Shown here: in pieces, positions 34,147 through 46,628 of the stretch
Numbering within the stretch: position 1 is the stretch's first letter
How the letters are laid out: every line of letters starts with the position of its first letter
The notes under the pieces: generated by a model
The model's input: the letters and a program-made list of their open reading frames with translations, nothing else
What the model was told of the DNA's origin: nothing
Databases searched by the model: none
NCBI GenBank assembly: GCA_950295325.1
Contig: OX485805.1
Span: 17,163,501 to 17,223,500 of the forward strand
Direction of reading: 5' to 3'
DNA: 60,000 nt
DNA from: Polytrichum commune
Taxonomy: Eukaryota; Streptophyta; Polytrichopsida; Polytrichales; Polytrichaceae
Position numbers and translations under genes: made by a program

Positions 34147-35130
34147 TTGAGTTTTGCATGGATGGCTATGACTCCACGAATGGACACCAAAAAAACACGT
34201 GTTGAAATGAGCCTAGAAAGAGATTGGGCAACGTCGACTTTAAATATGTTAAATATTCTAGATGCAATAGTAAGCATAATAAATTGGGGGGGGGGCATAG
34301 ATGGTTATTTTATAGTGCATAGAATCTTCACATTAACAATGAATAGGACATTCAAACAAACTCCAAAATTTATAAGAAAATTGGGCATAATTTGGATTTA
34401 CTCCTTTGGTAAGATGAATTCACATAAGTGCAAACTCAAATTCAGGATTTTACACACCAATTTAGCTATAGGTTCTACCAATTTCATTGGAATCATGAAC
34501 CAAGCTCACTATATAGACAACCAATTTATCTTGAACTTTCAGCCAATTTTCACTACATGTTGTGAACAATTTCATGATTTGGTACCCATGTTCACAACCT
34601 CACAAAATCCATGTCATGAACAATTAAATTATTTCGCAAAGAAGGGTACACCGTGTATAAGATTCTCCTATTTGCTCCCCATGACTAGCTCTACCAAAAT
34701 GTTGATTGACCTCTCTTATCCAACCTTGGACCATGAATGGAGTGATTGCTTGATGAATGTGACCGAATAATGTTCAATGATTTTGAGGATCATTCCGTTG
34801 GATATGGCTTTTGATGTGTCCAAACATCCATCCTATAACATAAAGGAATGAACTATACGATGATAACTAGAAGGCAAAGAATGCGAAACAAGGAGATGAG
34901 AAGTTGAGAATACAAGAACCACATAGTGCAAAAAGATTTATGAAATTGATTTGGAAGATTCATGAAATTGCTAGAGGTAAAGGTCCACTGTCATGAAATT
35001 GAGGCGTGCCACATGTCAAGTCGGTTTAGAAGAATCATGAACTAATTTAGAAAGTTCATGAAATTGGTAGATCACTCTAGCAACATTGGTTGGAAGTTTC
35101 ATAGACAAGCTCGATAGGAACCTTCATGAA
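34147..35130. mobile_element. Degenerate transposon region, inverted relative of 3.8-5.4 kb
   Basis: The plus frame at 34147-34770 contains HYIDNQFILNFQP and LIDLSYPTL, matching the minus frame at 5401-5084. Downstream, GATTCATGAAATTGATTTGG and CATGAAATTG-based phrases match the complement of 3845-3970. The helix-turn-helix fragment found at 4705-5046 was not seen in this copy. The long shared frame may be chance or a relic of an unknown TE protein. Confidence 0.5.
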
Positions 35131-36180
35131 ATTGAGTGAAGTCATCTTATCAATTGAGTATTAATAAACTTGCACTTGTGTGTTTCATATCCTACAAGAA
35201 ATGGGGGAAGAACATATTGTCTTTTAAAGACATGCTTACTATGACTTGTGAGTGATTCACCAATTGACCTTGCTTACACAAACTTTGGCAGAAAGTGCTA
35301 GTAATCCCTTCTAGTATACAAGTGTGTGAGAGATGTTTCTTCAAACAAATCTCGATCACAAGCCATCTATGAGCTAGTTTGAAATTGAAAACACTTTATG
35401 CATGGATGCAAATTTCATTGGTGGATATTCTATTGATGATATTAATTGGGACAAATGTCATATCGTTGTGGAGAAATACGAAGGACCAACTAATCAACCC
35501 TCTTGGATGATACGTTGATATGATATACATGTAAATTTCTAAATATTAAGTATCATCAAAGGCTTAAACATTTGGATTTTTTACCAACATCTTATGGGTG
35601 TGTGCTCACATGGAGCTTCAAGAATAAGGGAATGTCAACCAATACCTCCTAAATTTGTATTGTTAGTTTAGTATATCACAAAGATGAAATTGTGAAAGTC
35701 TTCTCTCTTCCTCTCTCTATACATATACACATGCGTGTGTTTTAAAATGAAATTTAAGTTCATAACAAAACATGTGTCAAAACTAAAAAGAAAATGGAAA
35801 ACGTCCATGGACATAAAATAATACAATTCAAGCGCATCCCAAAACCCAAACACTGGCGTGTGAAAATTCACCACTGAAATGTGAAGGTGGAGGTGGCAGA
35901 TGAAGAGATGAGGCTGGCAGGGCATTCCAATTGTCATTCCAATTCCAACTGAAAACACACCCCTCTCAGATCTTTCTTCAACCTTGTGTTCCAAAATTAG
36001 CAGCAGCAAGGGGGCCAAGGATGGGAGCCAATTAGGATTCCGGAGTCCGGAATACAGGCAAGTTATAAAGTATGGGCAATCTTCAAAATTCCCAGAAAAG
36101 AAGGAATTCTTGCGTCACGTGGACAATAATGCTCTCTCATCCAGTACCAATTCGTCGTCCATGATTTACCCACATTCAGA
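35131..36180. other. Intergenic, no gene seen
   Basis: Only short frames on either strand. A (TA/CA)-rich simple tract lies near 35717-35735. No domain, RNA gene or clear element was found. Confidence 0.5.
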
Positions 36181-36189
36181 TTCAATCAC

Positions 36190-36215
36190 CTCTCTCTCTC
36201 TCTCTCTCTCTCTCA
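36190..36215. repeat. (TC)n microsatellite
   Basis: A pure CT tract lies upstream of the aminotransferase gene. A matching (GA)n tract of about 30 bases follows at 36489-36518. Confidence 0.9.
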
Positions 36216-36486
36216 ACAACCACGGGTTTATTGGTAACCGAGGACTTTCATGTGTTTGTATGCTCTTCGCATAAAGAGCAGTCCATATGAGTTGCGGTCA
36301 TCAGATGAGGATTGGATCGGATGTTGCGAGTTGGGTCGGGGGTAATTACTTCAGAGAATCTTGCTTTCGGAGAGTGGGACTCGGGAGGGAAAGAGCACGT
36401 GGAAGGGTGGGATTGGGCGGAGAATCTTACTGTGGCCTTTTCTAGTGACAATACAAAGTTCTCTAAGTGTTGATTTTGTTCCGAAT

Positions 36487-36519
<33 letters not shown>

Positions 36520-36521
<2 letters not shown>

Positions 36522-37160
36522 GTGTTTCTTGCCTTCTATGTGTGTTTGGATGTTAATAGTACTGGGTTTTGAGACATTCTGTTGGGGGCCTAATCACTGG
36601 AATGGGTTCCTTACACCACCTGGTTGCCGTTTTGTAGGAGAGAAATGATGCAAGGTAGAAGCATTATTAGCTGGATTTTGTTGTGAGGATTGTTGGGTTT
36701 TTGCCTCTCGTGTGTTTGGATTTTAACGGTACTGGGTTTTGAGGATTTTTGTTGGGGTCATGGGTTCACTGCTGTTTTGAGCGAGAGAGACATGCGAGGT
36801 AGGAGCATTTTTTAGCTGGATTTGTTGTGAGGGTTATTGTTGGGCTGTTGCCTCTATGTGTGTTTGGATTTTTATGGTACCGGGTTTTGAGAATTTTTGT
36901 TGGGGGTTAATCATGGTATGGGTTCATTGCCGTTTTATGAGATAGAGATGTGAGATATTAGCATTGTTAGGGATTGTTACGAGTATTATTAGCTGGATTT
37001 TGTTGTGTGTGAGCTTTGTTGGGATTTTGCCTCTGATGTGTGTTTGGGTTTTTATGGTACTGAGAATTTTTGTTTGGAGTTGATCACTAGTGTGGGTTCA
37101 TTGGTCCACCCGGTTGCCGTTTTGTGGGAGAGAGATGTGAGGTAGAAGCATTGTTGGAAA
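36520..37160. repeat. Tandem array, four copies of a 146-180 bp unit upstream of the aminotransferase
   Basis: The phrase TGTGTTTGGATTTTWAYGGTAC (or near variant) recurs at about 36540, 36710, 36857 and 37037. Each copy is followed by TGGGTTTTGAG or a close variant, TTGTTGGGG, ATGGGTTCAYTG, GCCGTTTTGT, a GAGAGAGATG-like phrase and AGGTAGAAGCATT. The last AGGTAGAAGCATTGTTGG (37140) lies about 40 bases before the aminotransferase ATG, so the array grades into the gene's 5' leader. Confidence 0.85.
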
Positions 37161-37183
37161 GAAGAAGCAGAAGAATTAGAACA

Positions 37184-40100
37184 ATGCAGACGAACGGAGA
37201 GTCCAAGGATGGGAAGCTGCACAATCTTAAGAGGGGCGCCAATAATACCTCCACTCTGTCCATCCGGGGGAAGAAGGCGCTCACCCCTTTCTCTCCTTAC
37301 ATTCAAGCTGTAAACGATGCCAAGAAAAACCAATGGTCGCCTACAAATCTTGATGGTTACTTTGTGGTAAACATCTTCATTCTCAATTTCTTTTTTCTTT
37401 TATGTCCCCCGAAATTCAGTGTGTTTGATACAATTGCATAACATTCTTGAGAGCCTGTGGAAGTATTCTTAGGTAATCAGGATAGATAACCTAAGATTGA
37501 CTCCAAATGAGGCGCGCCTCTTCTCTGTATTTGAATCTTGGTTGAATCTTGGTAGATGGGAGAAGCCTTCGTGTTAGAAGAAAGACAGGCAACAATGACG
37601 TGTCGACTGATGATAGCTTGCCACTTGCATGGACGAAATTGAGTTGGATGCGATTGCTTGAGTAACCTATTTTGGTTCCATTGCAAAGGAGTAATTCTTA
37701 GGAAACATGGATAACCTAAGAATGATTCCATTCGATTGAATCTTGGTACATGAGAGAATGGTTCGTGTCCTAAAGATAGGCAACAGTGAGGTTTTGAGTA
37801 ATAAGAGCTTCCCACTTGACTATGCTTGACATTTATGCATGGATGAAATTGGGTTTGATACGATTGCACAACATTCTTGAGTAGCATGTCTGGATTCCAG
37901 TGCAAATGGATAAATCTTAGGTAATCCGGATAACCTAAGAATGGTTTTACTTGGGGTGCACCTCTTCTCTTCAATTGACTCTTGGTAGATAGGGGAGGCT
38001 TCGGGGTCCGAAGATAGGCAGCAATCAGGTGTCAACTGACGGGAGCTTTGCACTAGACTATGCTCGGCATGCATCCAAGAAGGGGGCGTCCTTACATGGC
38101 CAATGTTATGTGTGCGAAATGATTTCTTAGTACTCTCATGCATCTTGTTATTTATTCTCGTACTTATTTACAGCTGCCATCTCATCAGTCTGCTAGATTC
38201 ATTTCGGGTTTACAAGCGTGACTTTCAGTAGCACTTGCTGGCTGCTCTCTGAAGAATTGCTTGCTATGTTGAAGGGCATTCAGATGTGCTCTCACTATTA
38301 GCAGATATGGACACTGGAATATGATCAGGTTTAGCACATTGGCTGCAATTGTGAAGCGAGTTACTATGGGTGGAGTTACTATGGGTGTTGGAAGTCGTGG
38401 GTTAATTTGTGCAAAGTCTTCACAAATAGAGCTAGTTTCCGAGTTCTTAGAATCTAAGATCTTGCACCAGGACCACCACTTTCTGAGTTCATTCATGAAT
38501 TCATAATATAGATATCCATTGTGTTAGTGATTAGGTTTTGGAATTAAGGGCTACTGTCATGAGCAAAATGGCCCCATGACACAAAGAAGCAGAAATCATA
38601 ATAGTATCACAATTTAGGTGGAGTGGAGAAGAGCAGCACATCTGATACAAATGAAGTGTATGATTCTGGGTTGGACAGATGGCCACGGCAGAGAGCATCC
38701 TGTCGTTTGACCTGATTCACGAGAAAATACGGTACTAAACAATCCTTCTTCCCTCTACTTCATCTCGCGTACTATTTTTTTGAGATTGTTTGGGTATTCA
38801 TTCATTTTGGAGGAATGACTACCTATGTGGGGTTGCCATTCAGAAGATTTGAGATTCCATTGTGTATAGCTAGAAAAGCCTGAAGATCAATGAGCAGCTC
38901 ATCATTGTGAATACTGTTAAAAACCCAAAAAGAAGAAGTTACATAGTGATTTTAGGTTTTCAGGTATCAAGAAACACAACATGAATGGATTATGAATTTG
39001 TCTTTTAGAGTACAATTTAATAACTCCTTGATGTTACAACTGCAGGAACTGTAGAGAGGTGCCTGCTACAGTTGGTTTATATGGGAACTTCAGAGGAGGT
39101 GAGAGGTTGCGAAAGGCAATTGCACAAATGATGCAGAGAACCTTCATGGGCGTCGAGGTAGGTGCGTTGCTGTTGTTTTTTTGAAGGTGTGAGCTTGAAT
39201 GGAATTTATGTTTGTCTATCATTAATGCCTTCAGGCTAAATTCTCTTCCTCGGCGGAGGGAAATCATAATGTTATCTGTGAAATCGGGCATACACACATG
39301 TCCAAGAATGGATTAATTATCTTCATTCCCTCCTGATTCTATAGAGAATTTGAGTTGCATATATCTACGCCCTGAATTAGATTATATGAATAAGCATAGA
39401 GAGCAAAAATTTCACTTGTACAACCCTGAAAAAGTCCAAGGGTTCTGAACCCTGGAAAACCCTCTATCATCCCTTCTTGGAGGTTCTGCTTCTCGAGCAC
39501 ATTTTAAGCGTGTCTGATGTTCTCAAATACAGGGATTGAGTTTGTCGATTGGAATATGTGCCTCTGTTGACAGTGTTGGGTTATCTTGGCGTCCTTGTTT
39601 CTTTTTAGACATCCTTGTTTTTCCATTTTAGGCTTTTGTGTGTTATTGATGTATTTTCCAGTTGATGATGACTGAGGGTTCATTAGTGCTATTCTCATCT
39701 TGTTTCTATTTCTTGTTGGATTCTGTGCAGGTTAATCCCAGCCATATTTGCATCTCTAGTGGGGTCACTGCGTACGGATTCTGAAACCCAATTGCATTCT
39801 AACAACAGTTTTCTTGCAAGGATGACATTGGCTATTATCCACGATGTGACCTGCCAGAAATTTATGAGGTCACTATTAAGATGTTTAGGTCGCCACTTCG
39901 GTCCACTGTTGAGAGTAATTACAAAGCCAAGATGTTGTAGAGCTTGTTTTGTTATTGTTTGGTTGCCTGTCATACTCAAATTTTGGTGGATGCCATGTAT
40001 CGGCAGTGTATTGGACTTGTTCTTTTTTGCAACCTGCAACCCTAAAGATGGCTGTCTTATTCCTGCACCATACTTTCCTGCCTTCGACAATGACATGGCT

Positions 40101-43100
40101 GTCCGGGTAGGCTCCTCATTTTAACCTTACCAAGCTTCTCCCTTCAACCATCTATAGGGGTTCTTCAAGTCTGGGTAGTTGTGGAATGGGACACAAAAGC
40201 TTGTAGATGTCTTTTCCCTGTTCGACAAATTTGTTGGGTTTAGTTGCACTACTTGGACTCATATGGGGTTGGTCCTTTGTTGCTTTGGTCCTTTGTTAGC
40301 TGTTGGCTACTAGTTTCTTTTATAGGTTACTCTTATGCTTCTTCAAGGTTGGACTCCTCAAGTATGGGTTGAGATGCTGGTTTTACTTTACTTCTTGCAA
40401 TTATGGAAAATCCATTTGTTACCAACAAGAAAAGGAAAGATTGAGAAGTTGTTACCAAAAATCAACTTCTGGATAGTACTTATACATTCAGCAAGGTACA
40501 TAGCTCAAACTTGAGGCCAGTATGGAGGTGCACAGAGTTTGCTAGCCTAGAGGGGCAAATTATCTCTCATATGCCTGCTTGTGCGATGAACTGTATTTGT
40601 GTTAACAGAATGAGGTGATCCCAATTCCTATTCAGCCAGCAGACACTCGCACGTATATCCCGACAGCAGCAGAGATGGAAGAAGCAGTGCTTAATGCAGA
40701 AAAGAAGAGCATTCACGCCCGTATGTTGCTAGTCACAAACCCTGGGAACCCATTGGGCACACTCTATCCAGAGGCAACTCTAAAGGTAAATTGGATATTT
40801 TGCATCTTCTAGAGGAACTCTTATGGTCACTGTCAAGTGATTCTCTCAATTATTGGCTTTCAAAGTTTTTTGGGTCAGTGCCGCATGCTCATCCCACCCA
40901 TAAAGTCCACATATATCAGAAATTTTCTTTGGCCACTGATTATTGAGAGAGAGGGATAACCCTCTGAAGTCCTCAGTCACTCAAATTTTGAGGGTGGGTA
41001 GAGGTTTAGAGGGTTGCCTCTCCCTCAATATTTGGTGGACTAAAAAGATTTGGATAGTGTTTGGGCTTTGCAGGTGGGTACCCTTTAATTCAAATTTGAG
41101 AGAATTCTTTTTCGCAGTGATTGTTGGAGACACTCATAATGATTTGTAGGGTTTCACATATTGTATATCCAAATTGTGCGCCTGATTGGATTGACCTTCA
41201 CAGTAAGTAGGTAAGTAGATTGAGAAGATTGAGGAGTCTTTGATGGATTGGTTGGTCCCTCCATTATTGCATGTTGTGGCTGTTATGCTGAATGTGTCAT
41301 TTGTGATAGCAGGAGCTTCTCCTCTGGGCTGTGAATCGCAGGTTACATGTCCTTTCAGATGAGATTTATGCAAATTCAAAGTTTGGGTAAGTACTTGACT
41401 GTTGAATTTCGATAAGATGCATAAAAATATACACTCTGAACTAGCAGGAATAGAGTTAGTGTAGGGTAAGATTTTAGTCACTTAAGTGTTCACTCTGAAG
41501 TTCACTCAGAAGTTTGGCTTTCACTGATTATTCTCTAAAGCACAATCTTGTTATTAGCAGAGCCCTGAAATCCAGAGTGTGCATCTTGCAGGGCTTCAGT
41601 GAATGAGTTTGTAAGTATGGAGAAGGTGGCTAAAAATGCAGTAGTGGAGGGTCTCTTATCAGCTGAAGATTGTGCTGAGTTTGTTCATACAGCTTATGGC
41701 ATGAGTAAAGACTTCGGAATGAATGGATTTCGTGTTGGTTGTCTTCATACCAAGAACAAAGATTTACTTGAGGTCTGTTGGTACTCATCCTACTACTCTT
41801 CCTAAGCGTCTGAGTTACATGTATAATTGATGAGAGCTATACAAATGACCAACTGTTGTTCTTAAGGATCTTGATCATCTCTATTGTTAATAAGTCACTA
41901 ATTGAACTTAACACTGTTTTTGTACAGTACATACATGATTTATATGTTTAATCATGTCCTAATGGACAGCGATTTTGCAAATTGACAAGGACATATCTTT
42001 CTGTGTTGGGCACAGTTTTGGCAAAATATGGGTATGTTTGCTGCAGTTTCAAATGACACACAGCATGCTCTTGCTATCATGCTCGAAGATGACAACTTTG
42101 TAGATTTGTACGTCTCAGAGAATAATCGGTGAGTCTTCTACTATCTGTGCAACAACGATTTTTTAATTTGTTCAATTTCATTTTTTTCCCTCACCATGTA
42201 GGAGATTTGGCTAGATTTCCCTTCCATTTCTAAGTGACTGTCCTGACTATTCTCACCTTGAGCCTGGCAGCACATTAAGCTTGTCTGGCGTTAAGCATTG
42301 GTGCTCAAGTTATGTGTTAGTGTTGTTTATATATTCTTCAACAAAGTCAATAAACCATGTTAACATGTGGCTGTATTTCAATCACAGGCGATTGAAACAT
42401 TCATACGAGGTACTGACAAAGGCATTTGAGGCAGCGAACCTTAAATACATGCCAGCATGTGCAGCTATGTTCTGCTGGCTTGATCTGCGGGACCTTTTGG
42501 TCGAGGTACATAGGAAAAGTTTGTTATATGAATTTGGTGCTGTTGAAATGAGGTAGCTTGCCATGGTCATGTATAATAGATTCATTTGGAAATATTACTG
42601 CAGCAAGTAGGTAACTTGCTTTGTGCACAGATCTAGAGTAGGCTGTTGATAATTGTATGCTTAATATAGACACATTGTTCTGTAACCTTCTGCAGCCTAC
42701 TTTCGAGGCTGAAGATCGCCTTTGGAAAGAAGTTCTTGATGAATGTCGGATTGTCTTCACACCAGGTAAATTATATCTCTACAGTGCCTCTAAGTTCCTA
42801 AACTCCACAAATGATTCCATCCATCACTATTTCCCATCTACATATACTTTGGCTTACTTGATTGTTTATCCACCAACTCTGTAGACCCTAACAACGATAG
42901 TAGTGTAATGAGCTATTTGTGTGTCAAAAATTTGTTATTTTCCATTTCTATTCTGGTACTATTGACTAATATGTTCCACTGCAATGCCAGGTCAAGCATG
43001 TCATTATGCTGAGCCTGGCTTTTTCAGAGTTTGTTACGCATCTATGTTACCTGAGACACTTCAACTAGCGTGTGATCGCCTGTCCAAGTTTGCAGAGAAG

Positions 43101-43163
43101 AGACGCCGGAAGAGGAAAGCTGTAAATATTGAAGTAGATGTTGAGAGTGTTGTTGCTCGGTAG
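37184..43163 (+). CDS. ACC synthase-like PLP-dependent aminotransferase (class I/II fold), 464 aa
   Basis: Twelve exons join exactly in frame: 37184-37366, 38679-38731, 39046-39157, 39731-39771, 40007-40106, 40609-40785, 41313-41386, 41592-41772, 42016-42128, 42388-42505, 42696-42765, 42991-43163. Hallmarks in order are MATAESILSFDLI (about 62-74), YGNFRGGERLRKA, ISSGVTAVLD, CLIPAPYFPAFD, NPGNPLGT (about 207-214), SDEIYA with the Asp and Tyr that contact PLP, YGMSKDFGMNGFRVG with the PLP-binding Lys at about 286, and EPGFFRVCYA with the substrate carboxylate Arg at about 420. Length and motifs fit the ACC synthase / ACS-like group of fold-type I enzymes, probably cytosolic. NPGNP rather than NPSNP and the short basic tail (KRRRKRK) set it apart from canonical seed-plant ACC synthases. 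It may instead be an aminotransferase or C-S lyase. A GTG-initiated upstream extension is unlikely, so the ATG at 37184 is preferred. Confidence 0.9.
37465..38140. repeat. Tandem repeat, three copies of a roughly 222-bp unit in aminotransferase intron 1
   Basis: TTAGG(T/A)AA followed by GGATAACCTAAGA recurs at about 37470, 37697 and 37918. Shared text between them includes GATGGGAGAAGCCTTCG or similar, AAGATAGGCAACA and GCATGGATGAAATTG. Diverged relatives occur in introns of the DUF2921-type gene near 53.64-53.87 kb and 57.06-57.56 kb. Confidence 0.8.
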
Positions 43164-44239
43164 GTTCCTGGCAAATAGCAGTCTTAGCTTTACTGAAGAG
43201 ACTCCTATTTCAACTGATGGCACATGATGTAATTCTACCTGCAATTTTGCAACTAAGAAATGGATGGGTGACTTTTTCCACTGAGTCCTCTGACTAGTTC
43301 CTGAACCAGAGGTCGCATGATGTTTCCCCAGACGCCCCCAACTTTATTTACAGCATTCAATCAATGAAACGTTTTGATGTATCAAATAGTTCATAAGGTG
43401 GGAACAGATTAGCACCTTATATACACTTGTAATGGTAAATAGTGCGGGCAGATAATAGTGACTTACCCTTGGTAACCCTCTAGTGTGGTTCACAGAAAAG
43501 ACCATCATGCAAGAAAGTAGTTGCATCTAGTTGCACTTGAATCTTCCACCAACTCTCTGTTCTTTTTTGCCAAGTTATATCTTGTTCTTTGATGTGCATA
43601 CTAACTATTTATGTAGTTTAAGTAAAAAATAATACGCTCAGTAAAATGTCATGGCAATGTGTAACTCCAAATAGTAACCCACATAATAGGATAATTTAGT
43701 GTAGTTGTGCGGAAGGTATCAAGTAAAAGCTATGGGAATGCGAATCCAAACAGCCTGATCTCACTTCATAAGTACAACATTTGAAGAAAGAAACATGAAA
43801 AATTCAAGATTGTTTGTGGAAAACAAAAGCAAGACTTGAAGAAATTATTGTCATTTGAAGCAACTCTGATGTTCAATACTGTGGGTTAGTGAATGAGGTG
43901 CATCCCCAATACTCTCCCCAATGTCCTTACTGTGGAAATGAGCTCCATAGCAAAGTGCGGCCTACAGTATTTACTATAATCAGTGTAGTTTTAAGTATGT
44001 TCCTGAGGTTAAATAACCCGCACAGAACCAAACCATATTGCCGGCCAGTAAATCAACCCAACAAGAGTAAACTGATTTATAAACCAAGACTCAACTTCTG
44101 CAGAGTAGGTAATCTAGTATGACTTGATTGCTTAGCCAGGAGAGGGACTCCCTAAGAACTTTCACATCCAAATGCACGAGGTGAGTAAAGATCATATAAA
44201 TCGGTGAGTACTTAATGAAGAAAAGACACTGCTGCACAT
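43164..44239. other. Intergenic between convergent genes
   Basis: This holds the 3' untranslated region of the aminotransferase and probably the distal end of the SEC61 gamma transcript. Text at 43625-43700 (GTGTAACTCCAAATAGTAA) resembles 3040-3105. No gene is seen, and short frames lack domains. Confidence 0.45.
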
Positions 44240-44249
44240 TCCTCAAATT

Positions 44250-44977
44250 TTGATTTTTTATTATAATGTCAAAAGACACACTTGCGGGGAACCAGAGCAC
44301 ATTGTTGCCTGTAAATCAAACTGAACACGAGCTCGACTTGTCCAGGAAAAATCCAACACTTCCTACCATCAGTCTATATGGACTCAAGATCAAGGTTGAT
44401 TTCTCCCATATATCAGGATAGCCTTCCTTAACAATGATGGCATGCAGTCCAAAATACCGGCTACCTAATTCAGCTCCTCTTTCACCATATGGGGACATAG
44501 CAGCATCCTTAGCTCGAGTAGCAACATCTCGCTGGCAGCTATTAAGGCCTACACCCTCCCCCTCTCAACCTTGTCAAACGCCAGCCTGACGTCCATATCT
44601 GGGCATGTGGAAAAAACACCCTGCAAACAGACAGGGAAAATGCAAAAATAAGCTTCTGACATAGTGTAGTCAGTCCACGAACTACTACAGCTTCATCAGA
44701 ATTCCGAAGGTCGATATCTCTGCTCGCAGCACTCATGTGGTGCCTTAATACACCTAGAGAGTCTCGTTCACTGGGAGAATTCCATGGAAGGCAATCTAAA
44801 ACTATAGAACTAGAAGTTGCTTAATATACTTAAGAGCCACGGACAAGGGAACCATAACCATTATGGTCGCTGCTGATTATATAAACACCATCCGCTCCAC
44901 CACAGCGAAATTCCACCTAAACTATCTCCACAACAGAAGCAAAGCCTTGTTTCAGTGAAGGCTCACCTATGCTCAAG
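44250..44977 (-). other. Probable 3' untranslated region of SEC61 gamma, with an intron
   Basis: Eleven bases after the SEC61 gamma stop there is an ATAG|GTGAGC donor (44966). A strong acceptor CCCTGTCTGTTTGCAG ends at 44621. The intron would be about 346 nt. Sequence below 44620 reads like untranslated exon, and an ATTATAATAAAAAATC stretch on the minus strand near 44255 could serve as the poly(A) signal. Frames in this region carry no domain. Confidence 0.4.
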
Positions 44978-45489
44978 CTATCCGGAACCGACAATGATAT
45001 TGTTGATGGGAATGAAGATAAGCTTCACGAAAAAGCCGATGAAGCCCATCACTATAAACCCTAGCGCTGTCCTGATGGCCACTTTCGAGAACTCTGTTCC
45101 ATCAACAACACAAAAAAGACAAACGGATGAGAACAAAGCAAGCTCCACTGCTAACCCTAACCTTTCTGTGCTACAGCGATCATCCAACATAGCAGCGATA
45201 ACTGAAGAGGAGGTTCATAAAATAATAAAAAAAAAACAGGAAAACAGCTGAACCCTAGCGCAACAACAACATCCGCTCTCGTCACTGACATGAAACCTTC
45301 CAGAACCTCCAAACCCCACCTAACCCTCACGTACCCCTACCAAACCCAAATCACACAGATATCACAACCAAAACCACCAAACAGTCAATCGATACCTCGA
45401 CGATCTGGCTTATGGCATCGCTTGACGAGCCGGATGCTGTCCTTGGCAAAGTCCTTCACAGGCCGCACTACGGTGTCTACCGCCTCCAT
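44978..45489 (-). CDS. SEC61G: Protein transport protein SEC61 subunit gamma, 69 aa
   Basis: Two exons, 45489-45396 and 45093-44978, join within the Glu codon of DRREFSK. The product runs [20 protein letters not shown], then [17 protein letters not shown] and a single tail-anchored membrane helix ([19 protein letters not shown]) followed by [10 protein letters not shown]. Length and sequence match the SecE/Sec61-gamma family throughout. The protein is the small subunit of the ER protein-conducting channel, clamping Sec61 alpha in the ER membrane. The gene converges with the aminotransferase gene. A purine-rich GA leader (45655-45690) lies upstream of the start, as is common for plant 5' leaders. 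No oddities are seen in the coding part. Confidence 0.97.
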
Positions 45490-46066
45490 TGCTCCTGGCC
45501 CTGTCTCCGCCAAACAAACCAGAAAATGCAAACGAAACAGGCGTCGATTCTCAACGTCTGGTGCTGTGCAGAGAGAGATCCGGAAGCACGAGTAAGGTTC
45601 CGTGTGAATCGGCGGAGTGATATTGCGAGCGAAGAAGAGAAGTCGCGGGCATAGAGAGAGGAAGAGAGAGAGAGAAAGAGAAGGCGAAGTCGGTCCACGT
45701 TGTCAACGCAACAAAACGTGTGCTTCTTGCTTTGCTTTCACATGACTTCCTCTCAACGTTGGAGATTAATTTCTATGTGCCCCATAAATATATATGTTGG
45801 GGGACGTGTTGAGTCTCTCTCATCTACACTAAATGTTGTATTTGGTGTCACCAATTTCTATTTGTTGGCTCTGTCTACATGGCATCAACTTCGTTGTTTC
45901 AAGAGCAAATTTCCTAACCACTTTGCGTTCACACTTGAACGTTACTTGTTCTTGCTCTATTTGGTCCATTCTATTTTAATGTGGATGTTAACTATAGTTA
46001 TACATATATAGTTAATTATATTATATAAAATATACTACATATAAAACAAATAAAAATATCATATAG
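45490..46066. promoter_or_regulatory. SEC61 gamma upstream region
   Basis: Positions 45490-45700 are purine/pyrimidine-biased with a GAGAGAGA-type tract at 45652-45690, probably the 5' leader. Beyond this the sequence turns AT-rich with (TA)-rich stretches near 46010-46040. No other gene is seen. Confidence 0.4.
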
Positions 46067-46499
46067 TAGCTCTCTACTAGCTTGGACATAAATTAACTAA
46101 TTTTAAAAGTGCCTAAATTCATGGAAAAGTAAATTTGTTAGGTGTACAAAAACAATACCATTCAAATAATGCCGAAAATCATAATAATGCAAGTAACATT
46201 CACTGGAATCCAACAAAGTAGATTTGCCAAACAAAACCATAACATACAAGTAAAAGAAAAAAATTAGGGTAAAGATGTTAGTTAAAAAAAGTATTTAGGT
46301 TAATTAAGCCGCCAAAGGTGAGATTAGGAAAACCATCCATAAATCATAAAAATTAATTGGATGAATGTCTATCTTATTTTAAATGACTTCTTCAATCTAG
46401 CCAATTTTTAAAATGATATTTTATGGGTTACCTAACTTTCTTTTATACTTAAATTATTAATTATTAGGCAAAAAAATACCCAAGTTACTTGAAAGCTAT
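46067..46499. mobile_element. MITE B, left copy
   Basis: The element of about 433 bp has TAGCTCTCTACTAGCTTGG at one end and the complement of TAGCTTTCAAGTAACTTGG at the other. Its interior (GCAAGTAACATT, AAACCATAACA, TTTAGGTTAATTAAGCCGCC, GAAAACCATCCATAAATCAT) matches the reverse complement of 49008-49457. It is non-coding. Confidence 0.7.
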
Positions 46500-46628
46500 A
46501 TTATTGAGAAATCTAATTATATATAGTTATGAACATGTTGCGTTCAACTTTTAGTTAATTATAGTTAATTGGATATTTTAGCAAACCAAATTTAAAACCA
46601 CTATAGCTAAGATATTTGGAACTACTAG

